From Mytilus trossulus (taxonomy: Eukaryota > Mollusca > Bivalvia > Mytilida > Mytilidae), in assembly GCF_036588685.1 (NCBI RefSeq), contig NW_026963314.1, forward strand, positions 1,419,001 to 1,483,000: a stretch of 64,000 bases of DNA, written 5' to 3'. A program made the position numbers and the translations under genes. The notes below the pieces were generated by a model. The model was not told where the DNA came from and did not search any database. It saw only the letters and a list, made by a program, of their open reading frames with translations. Below are positions 47,387 to 58,440 of this stretch, piece after piece (the first letter of the stretch is position 1; each line of letters starts with the position of its first letter).

Positions 47387-47512
47387 TACAACTCGTCTAA
47401 ACATCAACCCAACAATGTTAGATCTGTAAATTTGCTTTCGCAAATTGTTGGTTCTTCCCTCGCCGGGATTCGAACCCATGCTACTGTGATATCGTGACAC
47501 CAAATCGCCTGC
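47387..47512 (-). mobile_element. tRNA-derived SINE, copy 2, 5'-truncated
   Basis: Matches copy 1 from the tail through the B box (47466-47476) to ATCGCCTGC and then ends, missing the A-box half. Same orientation as copy 1, about 280 bp away. Confidence 0.8.
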
Positions 47513-47789
47513 TTTATTTCAACTTGGAAATATTTTAAATTATGGAATTTGTATAATTTCATGTGCTTGAAATTTTTATAAATTCCATGGTCATTCTGTA
47601 TTTGAATGTTCAGTGTGGCGCACAACACTTTCTGTTTCAAAGAAGATAACTCATTTTCAATAGAATGTACTGTGCCGCATACAACACTATCTATACAAAG
47701 TACATGTTATACGATGATGACTGATGTACCCATATTTTGGCTATTTTGTTTATTGTGGATGTTTAGTTAACGCATCAATGTAAATATAA

Positions 47790-48000
47790 CGGAATTTGAT
47801 GAGACTGTCACCAAAGTGACAGGGTTAACGCTATAAAACTAGCTTTAAACCACCATTTTCTGCATTTGAAAAGTCAGGAATATGACAGTTGTTGTCCATT
47901 CGTTTTGGATGCGTTTTGTTATTTGATTTTGTCATGAGATTTTGGACTTTCCGAATTGGTTTTCCTCTAAGTTCAGTATTTTTGTGATTTTACTTTTTTT
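47790..48000. repeat. Dispersed repeat family E
   Basis: AATATGACAGTTGTTGTCCA, then GGACTTTCCGAATTGGTTTTCC and TTCAGTATTTTTGTGATTTT. A partial relative is at about 63411-63600, and an inverted one is at 17060-17220. Confidence 0.5.
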
Positions 48001-48177
48001 GTATGGAAAGTGTTATGCAGTGCTAAAACATTTAATACAGAATAAACATGGAATTTCAAGCACAATAAATCATGCAAATTAAAAGAATGTAAATAATTAA
48101 AATAATTCCAAATTGAAAAAATAGCCTGTTTTAGATAATACTTTGAAATGCTTAAAATAAATGATTGGAATTACTAA

Positions 48178-49866
48178 CACTACAAAAGTCAAAAAGTCAG
48201 AAAAGACCAGTTTTTGTCTGAATTTGCATGACATTCTTAATTTGTCTGTATAATTTAAAAAAAAATTCTTGACATAGTATTAGTTTGTCTAAAAAGGTTT
48301 TTGATTTTTCTTGACAAGTGTTTTGACAGTATTAACATTGTCTTAAAATTTCTCAACACTTCTTGTATCATCTGATAAGAGTTTGGATTAGTCTCGACCA
48401 ATTCTTGACTGTCTTAAATTTGTCTCGATCTGTCTTGATATATTCTTGACATTCTTAATAATGTATGAATATGTCTTGACATATTCTTGACATTCTAAAT
48501 AATAATGTCTGAATATGTTTTGACACATTCTTGACAGTATTACATATGTTTTGACACTATCTCAACAGTATAAATTTCGCCTGAAATGTGTACAGACTTA
48601 TTCTTATTATTATGGGTTTGTGTGGCTGAAAAAGAGGAAGGGGGCAGTCGAATTGGTCAAAGAATTTGTTCTCATCTTGATTCAAACTCTATTTGTTTTT
48701 TAACAACATAAAAACATTTTTTATTCGAATTTGGGTGTTGAATTTTATATCATCAAAAATTTGTGATAACTCCTTCCTGAAAAGAAAAAAATGTTTAGAT
48801 CTATATTATGTATGTATGTTTGAGACCAATGAAATCATTGATTAAAAATTATAAAATTCAACACTCAAATTTGAATAAAATATAGAAGTCATTGATGGGA
48901 TCCATTATGAATACTTTTTTTATTTTTTTTTCCTGGAGTAGATAATAATTTTCTTTTAATCTTTGGAATCATTATGACAGGTCAACTGATAAGTTGTATG
49001 GCTGCTTACAGGTAAATCAGTAATTTCTATTTGACAGTTACGTGTATTCTGGGGTGTTAATTTTATGGAGAACATCCGCTCCATTTGTAATACTTAATAT
49101 ATATTACAACAGATGACATTACACACATTTTTCTCTGCTAAATGAATGATTTTTATATCATCATAATTTGCTATTTATATAAACCACATTTTTGTACAAT
49201 AATTATTTACCATATTAACATTGGATATTATGAATGTAGAGTGAAATATGGCTACCGTATGATTGGTTTTAATTATTTAATTAATAAGATTGAGGAATCA
49301 AAATTTGTAATTTTAAAAAAAAAAACACATTTATTTTTTTTATTTCAACACACCCTCATTTAAATTATTTTATACATTAGATTTCATCGCCATATTTGCA
49401 TTTGTGAAACTATTTAAATACCCAAATTTTCAATTATTTGACATGCCCAACTTTCATATTTGTTGTAAGAAGTGTAAAAGCAATAGCATATTATGTAAAA
49501 AGAAATAAAGATTAAGGTTATATTATGAATATTGGTCATGATTTGTATAACTCAGAACTGTCGAGTAAAATTAAGACACTTCAAAATGTTCAGAATATGT
49601 CAAGCCATACTGAGAAAGAATAAGAATGTCGAGAATATGACGAAAGATTTCCAGAGAGTATTCAGATGTCAAGAATGTGTCAAGGAATTTTAAGACCATA
49701 TTCAGAATGTCAAGAATATGTCGAGCAAATTTCATACAAATTTAATATTAATGAGAATTTGTCATGAAAAATTAAGACACAAGTCATACCTTTGGAGAAT
49801 GTCAAGTAAAAGTTCAAGCAAATCAAGACAAAAACTGGACTTTTCAGACTTTTTTACTTTGTAGTG
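48178..49866. mobile_element. CACTA-type non-autonomous transposon with TAA duplication
   Basis: 1689 bp. The left end begins CACTACAAAAGTCAAAAAGT and the right end, on the minus strand, begins CACTACAAAGTAAAAAAGTC; both then share CAGTTTTTGTCT. TAA is duplicated at 48175-48177 and 49867-49869. CACTA ends with a 3-bp duplication are the mark of EnSpm/CACTA elements. Subterminal zones carry many TCTTGACATATTC-type boxes in the left third and the complement (GAATATGTCAAGA) in the right third. No transposase is present. A further internal inverted pair (about 48720-48748 and 48853-48883) may be a small nested palindrome. Confidence 0.82.
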
Positions 49867-50579
49867 TAAGTATCCGAATTACTAGTCAATACCTAATACC
49901 GCAGTCCAACTAGGCAACGATCGCACAACGATCTGTGAAAAAATTGCAAATTTTGATTATCGTAGGACGATCGTGTAGATCGCCTTAAGGTCGTTTTACG
50001 TTCTTGTTGATGTCCTTAAGATCGTGATGAGCGTTGCTAACTTTGAACATGTTCAAAACAATCGTGGTGCGGTCGTGGCGAAATCAGGCCGTAGTAGAAG
50101 TTTAGTTAGTGAGAGCGCACTGAGGTCATAGTAAGATCGCAACGGTCGCTGTATCATCGTAGCGGGAGCGTATCGAAATCGTGATTCTATTCGGAGAGAC
50201 TGCGCTACGATCTAACAGCGACTTTATTAGGACCTCACTACGACCATCACGTTCTCAACGCGACCCAACTACGCTTCCACTGCGACTATATCACGTTTAC
50301 ACCACGCTGTTAAAGACAACATCACGATTCTAGCACGCCATTGCCGTCCCCATCACGCTCTTCTTACGACCTGACTACATTCATACTACGACCATCGTTC
50401 TCATTGTCATTTTCAAATAAAATATATTAAATCTCTCCAAGTTTTGTTTGTCAGTATGTAATAAGACTTCGTGTTCATTTTCTATAACCACACAGCCATG
50501 CTTCTCGTTTGTTGTAAAGATTAGACCGTTGGTTTTCCCGTTTAAATGGTTTTACAGTAGTAATTTTGGGGGTCCTTTA

Positions 50580-50715
50580 TAGCTTTCTGTTCGGTGTGAG
50601 CCAAGGCTCCGTGTTGAAGGCCGTTCCTTGTCCTAACATGGTTTACTTTTATAACTTACTTGGATGGAGAGTTGTCTCATTGGCACTCATACCACATCTT
50701 CCTATATCTATTAAC
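50580..50715 (+). repeat. Dispersed retroposon-tail repeat (family C), best copy
   Basis: Contains GCCAAGGCTCCGTGTTGAAG, TTGGATGGAGAGTTGTCTCA and TTGGCACTCATACCACATCT. The last 50 bp is the core found as a 47-bp insertion in the BEL element. Confidence 0.7.
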
Positions 50716-51229
50716 ACATCTGTGTGATCTCTGCTATAGTTCACTAAAATATCGTCATTTGAGCTTTATGGACCAGCAATAGGTTGTAATTTAGGTTGGA
50801 TTGGTGGGTCCGACATCACTGCTGGATCAGGATTCGTTACTATCAGAGCTATATTTACCTCTGCCTCAACACCAGGCCTTACCACCATGCCCACGTGTTC
50901 TAGGTGATTTTGGTGGTATTACTGTAATTTTCCCGATAAATTTTCGTATTAATCAGAATTAGAAGGAATGGAACCGTATTGATATGGAACACGATGTTGA
51001 CGTTTTTGCTGAGAACGTAGTGAAATCGCGATATGATCGTGTTGCAGTCGGATTATTTGTGGTATGGTCGTAGTAAGTACGTGATGAGCGTAGAAAGGTC
51101 TTGATACGCGTAGTGAGGTAGCAGAATAAGAGCGGTGAGAACGTGGTTTAATCGTAGTGGGATCGTTGTAGACGCGTAATGAGGACGTAGTAGCATCGTG
51201 AAAGCAACGGAAATTGACATAGCGGTATG

Positions 51230-51345
51230 GGCTTTGTTCATTGTTGAATGCCACACGGTGACCTACAGTTGTTAATGTCTGTGCCATTTTGGTCTTTTGT
51301 GGATAGTTGTCTCACTGGCAATCATATTACATCTTCTTTTTTATA
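51230..51345 (+). repeat. Dispersed retroposon-tail repeat (family C), copy
   Basis: GGGCTTTGTTCATTGTTGAA, then GATAGTTGTCTCACTGGCAATCAT. Nested in the ACGATCG element. Confidence 0.6.
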
Positions 51346-51784
51346 TGTTCATCCCGCTCATACTGTGACCTCACAACGATCTGAATTAATTTTAAATCGC
51401 GGTGAGCGTGGTGCGATCGTGATCTAGTGGAACTGGGCTTTAACTAATTTTCATGACTTAGGTTTACTAAAATTAATATTCAACTATTTATTATTAATGT
51501 ACAAAATTGTATTATTTGTCCTGTATTTTTAATTAGTAGTGTTTGATTGGAGACTGAATATAATATTCGGCCAATCAGAATTAAGGATTCACTTGACTTT
51601 GGTAAGCTATTTTTTTAGAATTAATAAACTCAATCAGATTTGAATTTTGAACAAAAGAATACTATGTTCGTTGAAATACTTACACGATTGACAAGCAAGA
51701 TAGGAAAGGAGAACCTTACAAAAAGGACACTTAGTTGGTATTCATGTTTCTGTGTACTAATTCAATTAAATGCAAATGTAGATA

Positions 51785-51860
51785 ATACAAAACTGACAAC
51801 GTCATGATTGAAAAACAAAAACAAAAAAACAGACTTGAACAATAGTACACAAAACTTTAA
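51785..51860. repeat. Dispersed repeat family A, partial copy
   Basis: ATACAAAACTGACAACGTCA, then AACAATAGTACACAAA. Confidence 0.5.
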
Positions 51861-52238
51861 AAACCATTATTACCAATAATGAACAAGTTCCGGGTCGAAT
51901 CCGATAACAATACTTTATAGTATATGTCACATGTAGTGTTTGATTTTAATAAGAAAACCAGGTTTGGTTTAAAAAGAAAAAAAGAAAAAGCAGGGAAAAC
52001 TGCATGACTTTTTCATATGATAATACTAGTATTCAAAATACAGGCAAAACATAAAGGTATAGGTACTTTAATTTAGTCATGGATGCGCGAGGCGAGTGTA
52101 TCAAGTATTACATATTACTTAATATTAGACATAAAAAAAAACTTCCTTTAAACTATTACTGAAAAGGTCCTTTCTTTGCTTTTAAGAAAACCGGATATTA
52201 AATTCTTTGAATTTCATCCAATTTGCAAAGTCATATTT

Positions 52239-53566
52239 GGGTGTTTTTCAATAAAAACGTACTTTCTTGTCCCAGCCACATTTTAAAAAATGTGTTTGAT
52301 CTTTGCATGTTATTGTTTGTGCAGTCAGTACATTAATGAATTAGATAATATGTTAAGCAAAGAAACAGTTTCTTTTTAGAAGGATTGATAAGATATTGAT
52401 TCCTAAATGGTCCAAAACAACCAAAATGGCATGTCCCTAGACCGCCTGTTCAACATTCATACTCTAAAATGTCGTAAAAAATGTATAAATACATGTTATT
52501 TTACTTAATATCAGTTCTTTAATAGTCAAAAGTATGTTTAGAGCCAACATATTTTAATAAACAGCTTTTAACATAGGATTTTTAATTTCAGAAGGTGTAT
52601 CCCTGACAAAATGTCCACTACAAAACGAAGTCATTATAATTTGCTAATAAACAGGTTTATGAAATCAATGTTATTTTTGTTTGAAAGATATACAAACATT
52701 CAAAAGAAGTGATGCTTTTATAACGGCATTTAAATTGTTGGTAAGAAAAATTGAGCACATCAAATGGACCAGAGTGATACCGTATTTTTGTTAATGTCCA
52801 CTACGAAACGTGTCAAATCTCCTTCAGTATCTGGTTTTAAAATTATGAAAAAATATTCGTGTACAGCTTTAATACATGCTTTGATGAATACAATCAATAT
52901 TGTTACTATTACAATATAGGGATTGTTGGAAAAAAAATAAAACATGTGAATATGTCCCCTACGAAACGGGTCCCTTCGACACAATTATGGGATAAAAACG
53001 TTTTGTAGTGGACACTACCACTACCATGCAGTCTGTGTTTACTCTTTTTTTATTATATTCGTGTAAAACATATAACAAGGGTTAGTTTCATGTAATTTTT
53101 ATTATGTTTTTAATAACATAAAATAGGGTTAATGTCAACTACGAAACTTTTTGTCCACTACGAAACGGTTTTGTCAATTACGAAACACATCAAAATGTCA
53201 TCTACGTAACATGAGTTGTACCTTCATATGTGAAGCACTGTCTAATCTTTTTCGATAAAAAATAGTTCTCCAATTCAGAAAAAAAATGCGATTTTTCTAG
53301 TTTATAAAGTAAACAAACTGGAATGTCTATAGGAAACATTTAAAATTGCAAAAATATGTGTGTTAAGAAGCAGTTTCGTGTTTGTCCCCTACGAAACAAA
53401 ACACAAATTATGAAAATAATATCATTATAAAGCGTATATAAGATTGCACTTTTTGTTTACACACAGGTCTATAATAGAGGTATTCAAAATAACTCTTGAA
53501 ATTGAATGTTAGATTGATTTTACCATTTTTTAGGTCTGAAAGTTACGCTTTTATTGAAAAACGCCC
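52239..53566. mobile_element. TIR element with CTACGAAAC motif array, ATTT duplication
   Basis: 1328 bp. The left end begins GGGTGTTTTTCAATAAAAAC and the right end, on the minus strand, GGGCGTTTTTCAATAAAAGC; both continue GTA(A)CTTTC. ATTT is duplicated (52235-52238 and 53567-53570). Inside are at least nine GTCC(A/C)CTACGAAAC boxes (52613, 52796, 52954, 53134, 53154, 53175, 53197 and 53384, plus one inverted near 53001). No transposase is present. I cannot assign a superfamily with confidence. Confidence 0.75.
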
Positions 53567-53815
53567 ATTTACAACAAGTTGAATAAATAGAAATTCCTTG
53601 TGATAAAAATAGGTAATTTATTTGCTTATTAATCTAAAAAATGTTAATGATAGGGCTCCTTTATCTTTTTTTCTCTTTAATCAAAATAATTTGTCAACTT
53701 AGATCCACTTACTGCTTATAATATGCAATATGCTAATTAAAAAATTAACGGTATATGCAAATCCTTGTCATATTGTTATTCAATTTGTAATAGGGCGTAA
53801 ACAAATGACACTCAC

Positions 53816-54043
53816 CTTTTCCAATGACCCATTTACCATCAGTTGTTCTTATTTTGCATTTTGTAACAATATCGATTCCATCCGTGCTGTTTAATTTCAT
53901 ATTAGAATCTCCAACTAATCTACGAACAAGGCTCGACTTGCCAACTCCTTCTTTACCAATAACCTGAACTCTCACATAACGTCTTATTTCAGTTCCGTCT
54001 TTGATTGCTGCTCTACGTTTATCCATGCTTTGTTTTTTGATTT
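53816..54043 (-). CDS. ROCO GTPase, exon 1 found here: Roc P-loop
   Basis: ROCO proteins are large multidomain GTPases; LRRK2 is the best known. This exon encodes VRVQVIGKEGVGKSSLVRRL, a Walker A/G1 loop of the form GxxxxGKS, followed by the switch I region (STDGIDIVTK). The donor is GAAAAG|GTGAGT, with the GT at 53815-53814, and joins exon 2 in phase 1. A Met at 54026 could be a start, but an acceptor (ATTTTTAG) places the exon edge at 54043, with an open frame between them, so an upstream exon is likely. I found none up to 64000. Exons 1 to 4 give 733 codons without a stop. The gene is transcribed right to left. Bivalves carry many such genes, often discussed in relation to immunity; a role for this one is not known. 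Confidence 0.88.
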
Positions 54044-54842
54044 CTAAAAATGATACACATTGCTAAATCATAAAAGATCTGATTTGAAATTAGACGTCAA
54101 AAGGCAGTTGTGCCAACACATTGTAGAAAGAACAGCAACATAATGCAATTGAACATCAATTAATTCATTCTTAACAAAATTCAGCCTTTTCAGGTTTGTG
54201 AAATGATCTATATATTAATGGTTTGTTTAACTATGACTTTGCGAAAATTGTAGCCAGGGTCAGAGACAATAGTGCACGACCCGAACGCATAGATGAATCT
54301 GTCTTATTGTTGAAGTTATGAACTTATTCTGACTGTAAAATGACGCAATACTTAAAAGGTATCGTGTCATAGCTTTGTTTGTCCGGTATTGTTTTGAATT
54401 TTATTTAAACAAGCCCTACTCCAACTCTCTCCATTTCTTCTCCTTAACATTTCTGAAGTACTCGATAACTTAAAAAAACATTGTGATGGGGTTATAACTA
54501 TTTAAGTATTCAAATAACTTTGACCTCAACGGAAGTAAACAGAATAAAATAAAGAATAAAAACGTTCTAAAAGGCTTATTGTTCGCTAGCTTGATTCATC
54601 TTATTGTTTGCTGTGTTATTGTTCACTAGCGTGAGTCTGGTACAGAAACCACATTATTTTAAAGTCTTTAAAATGTCAGAAAAAATTAAATGATATCTAC
54701 TTTTTGCCCGTATTGTTCAATGGTTATAGTTAATTAATAGTCAGGCTAATGAATCCAACCCATTACTCTGTCAAAGAATCTTAGCTCCGCCTTTTCACAT
54801 GAAATTGACAATAATTGACGTCAAAATCAATAGTCTCTTAAT

Positions 54843-55000
54843 AGGAGTTTTGGTCCTCAATGCTCCTCAACTTCGTACTTTATTTGGCCTTTTTAACTTT
54901 TGGATTCAAGCGTCACTGATGAGTCTTTTGAAGACGAACCGCGCGTCTGGCGTATATACAAAATTTAGTCCTGGTATGTATGATGAGTTTATTTGCAGAA
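54843..55000. repeat. Dispersed repeat family B, partial copy
   Basis: TTTTGGTCCTCAATGCTCCT through CCGCGCGTCTGGCGTATATA to ATGATGAGTTTA. Confidence 0.7.
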
Positions 55001-55274
55001 ACAATGCATAATATTTTCGCATAGTGCAGCTTACGCTATATAATTCTTTAAATGCAAAAATAGAGCATTTTTACTCTAGAAGGACATTCTTACAGGAAGT
55101 ATAATACTTTATAGTCAATTACATGTTCCAGAAAATGTATGATACACTTGATCTGTAACAAAATAAAGACTAATCACATTTAATTGTTGTATTACTGCAA
55201 CAACTAATTAAACCCTCAGTAAAGCAGAGGGTTGTATAAGATAAAGCAAAACTATTGTAATAATGTTAGGTTTT

Positions 55275-55318
55275 ATAAGTTTTGAACAGCGGTATACTAC
55301 TGTTGCCTTTATTTATAA
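55275..55318. repeat. Dispersed repeat family D, end fragment
   Basis: AACAGCGGTATACTACTGTT and GCCTTTATTTAT, as at 44030-44065. Confidence 0.6.
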
Positions 55319-55913
55319 CACCATTTGGTGAATGATGCTTTTTTAAGGATACTACTTTTTTTTTCTGTATGTGATAATAAATTTATTTTTTGTTGTTCAA
55401 TGTTATTGAGCGACATGGTAATAGTGATACCAATAGGTACTGCTCTATTGTTGCTGGTCTTTCTGTCAATAACAAGAACATGTATGTACATGTTGTACAC
55501 AACATATATAAAACTAATATTTGTTTTGATTTTAATGTACTACACGGGCTATTTGTCCTATAGCGACAAAACAGCGAGAATATAGCTTCAAATAATAATA
55601 GTATATTATGGTTATTAAGGAAAGGAGTCTCAGATGATACCAATGCATACATGTATGTCATACTTATAGCATGTGTATTATAATTATGTATAACACTTAT
55701 GGTTAGTGTTGATAGATTTTTGTTATACGAGCTAGCTTGAGATATCAGCAGTAATTGTTTTTTTATGACGTGTCACAATTTAGAATAAAAAGGATATGAT
55801 GACACAGTGAATCGAACTGGACAAACTTTTGTATTCCAATGTTATATTGCTGTATCATGTATTGTACAATTCATCTTGTCATTTGTATTATTAAACCCAT
55901 CAAAACATCCATA

Positions 55914-56123
55914 TTATCTTATTCTGCGGCCATGTAAATTTACATAATAAGGTGCAAAAATGGTATGTTTTAGTTGATGTGGTCGAAGCATTGTGTGATA
56001 CGAGGCAGCCTGAGGTATCAATACTTCTAATTTTGTTGGTGGGAAGTCAATATTTGGAACTTCGTGAATAACATGAGAACACGCTGGCACTCGAAATTGA
56101 TGCAGATTAAATTTGATAGTCAT
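55914..56123 (-). other. Open frame of 69 codons, unknown
   Basis: From the ATG at 56123, reading HQFRVPACSHVIHEVPNIDF, then PPTKLEVLIPQAASY and LKHTIFAPYYVNLHG. The composition is less AT-driven than neighbouring chance frames, but there is no family match I know and no clear splice site. It could be a dispersed repeat or retroelement remnant. Confidence 0.2.
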
Positions 56124-56742
56124 TGTGTTACAATTTTGCTCTCATTTTTATTATACAATCCATTCTCACATAAACTTAAATACTAATGTTTTATGTGACC
56201 ACGAAAATTGATACTATAAAGTGCAAATAATTTTTGTTACAAGTCAATAATTCAAATACAAAGAGAACATTCTAACACACTTTTATGCGCTTGCCTTCCG
56301 ATTGTAGAGTCGACAGATACTGTCTATCTTGTTTATGTATTTATCTACATTGTATTGTAAATGTAGTAGTGAGCATTTTTGCAATTTACTGTGTCTTCCA
56401 ATATACTTTATGAGAGCTGTCTATTGGGCTTGTGATTCACTTGAGGAAAAAGAGTCCCCCAGCTGTGAATTCGATTATTGTTTTTTTTCATAGATACAAG
56501 GATTTTAATTTGGTACGAGAAATGCACATCTCGCTCCCTTAGACTTATCAGTGCCCGTTCCACACTGTTGATTTGAAATGCCAAATCAATTAAGAGATTC
56601 AAATATCAAATTTTCTAACAGCTGTAAAGCAATTACCTAAAATGTCAGAGCAGTAACTGGAAATATCGTAACGAGATCGAAAATAGTTAATAAAAAAACA
56701 ATTAACCGGGAAAAAAGAGACAACATCCTAGTCATAGTAACT

Positions 56743-57935
56743 TATGAAACTTATTTGGGTCATTGAATGCTTTAGAAAAAGAGGTTGTGGCCAGAACTTA
56801 CATATTCATGGCCAAAACTTACCTATTCATGGCCACGACTAGCTTTCCGTGTTCACAACTTTCTTAAACGTGGCCATGAGTTACTTATTCGTGACCACAA
56901 TTTGCTAAGTCGTGGCCACGAGTTACTTATTATTAGACACGAGTTACTTATGTGTGTTCACGATGTACTAATTCGAGTTAATTATTCGTCGCAACGATTT
57001 ATTTACCCGTGGCCACGACTAACTAATTCTTGGCCACGAACTATTTAGTTGAAATTTGGATAGAGAGTAGTCTCATTAGCACTCATATCACATTTTGATA
57101 GTAAGTCGTGTCGACGAATAACTTGCTCGTGACCACGATATATATAGAGACGTTATCTTTATATCTTTTAAAACTGTTTTCCTTAGTTGTAGTATTTTTT
57201 CGTGAGATTTGACGTTTAAGGACCACTATTTCTCTCAAGGGTCATCATATAACCTGACAAAAATCAAGGCTGTTGGAGAACTTTTAATGCCAATAAGAAC
57301 GATTCCCTCAATTTTCTATGATATCCCATTTTTTGAGATTTTTGAAAATAATTGCAGTGTGCCCTCAATGTTCCATTTAGATATGGCGGCTAGGTTTCTT
57401 GACGAAACACAATTATCAACACGTAACCCGTTTCCTTGAAGTTAAAGGATATGGTCCTTGTAAGTAATTAGTACCTCGTGGCCACAAATAAGTAACTCGT
57501 GGCCACGACTAAGTAAATTGTGGCCACGACTAAGTTATTCGTTGTCACGAACAAATAGATTGGGGCCAATAATTAGTAACTCATGGCCACAGTTAAGTAA
57601 GTCGTGTCCACGAATAAGTAGCTCTTGGTCACGACTAAATAATTCGTAACCACGATGTAGTAATTCGTAACCACGATGTAGTAATTTGTAACCACTATGT
57701 AGTAATTCGTAACCACGAATTAGTAATTCGTAACCACGAATTAGTAATTCGTAACCACGAATTAGTAAATCGTTGTCACGAGTAAGTAACTGATATAGTA
57801 GTTCGTGCCACGAATTAGTAATTATTGGTCACGGATAAGAAAGTCGTGGTCACGTATACATGAGTACATCGCGGCAATGAATCAGTAATACGTGGCCAAT
57901 ACGTAGAGCATAGAATGACCCAAATAAGCTTTCAT
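56743..57935. mobile_element. TIR element with GTGGCCACGA motif arrays
   Basis: The ends match as inverted repeats: TATGAAACTTATTTGGGTCA then TTGAATGCT on the left (56743-56771), and TATGAAAGCTTATTTGGGTC then ATTCTATGCT on the minus strand at the right (57935-57908). The left array (56785-57130) and the right array (57465-57900) consist of about 24-bp units combining the palindrome TCGTGGCCACGA with TAAGTAAT-like spacers, about 35 units in all. The middle (57200-57440) is array-free. The target duplication is unclear. A family C tail fragment lies at 57053-57098. Confidence 0.7.
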
Positions 57936-58317
57936 AGTAAATAGATTAATAAGATGGATATATAATAGGACACAGATGAGTCCCCTACCTGCATACTAGG
58001 TTATAAAGGGAAATAGTTAGAGAACTGTAAAAAGTGTTCCACCAATATTAGAGCTTTTATGATTCATAAATAGCAGCATTGTGTATGAGTTTCAAAATAT
58101 TTGGTTGAGGTACACGTAAGTGAAAGAACGAAAATCAGGGCAATGTAATGCCCTGTGTGCATAACCAAGAAATTACTATAGGACAAGCAGAAATGCTCCT
58201 GATCGATCATTGGTGTATTCTCAGCTAATGACAAAGCCCTGTATACAGAGATGAAACAAAACCTGATATCAAGTTGGTGATGTATCACTCCTTGCTTAAG
58301 AATTTCTCAAAACAAAA

Positions 58318-58440
58318 AAGGAAGTTATGATTGCCATTGAGACAAGAGACCAAATTACACAAACATTAACAACAATAGGTCACCATGCGGCCTTCAACAA
58401 TGAACAAAGCCCATACCGCATAGTCATCCATAACTGATCA
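58318..58440 (-). repeat. Dispersed repeat family C, reverse copy
   Basis: ATGATTGCCATTGAGACAAG, then CACCATGCGGCCTTCAACAA and AAAGCCCATACCGCATAGTC: the reverse complement of the elements near 50.6 and 51.25 kb. Confidence 0.6.

Larger units (their letters stand above)
49897..51440. mobile_element. TIR element rich in ACGATCG/CGTAGTG motifs, TAA duplication
   Basis: The left end reads TACCGCAGTCCAACTAGG and the right end, on the minus strand, AAGCCCAGTTCCACTAGATC; both continue CACGATCGCAC-like. TAA flanks both ends (49894-49896 and 51441-51443). The interior is unusually GC-rich for the window and made of irregular GATCGTAGTGAG-like units: one orientation at 49980-50200, the opposite at 50200-50400, and the first again at 50950-51200. 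Two family C repeat tails (50580-50712 and 51230-51345) are embedded. No ORF is credible. Confidence 0.7.

Noticed and set aside
57209-57439. Open frame of 76 codons in the core of the GTGGCCACGA element
   Set aside because: No motif of any transposase or host protein and no supporting signals; probably fortuitous.
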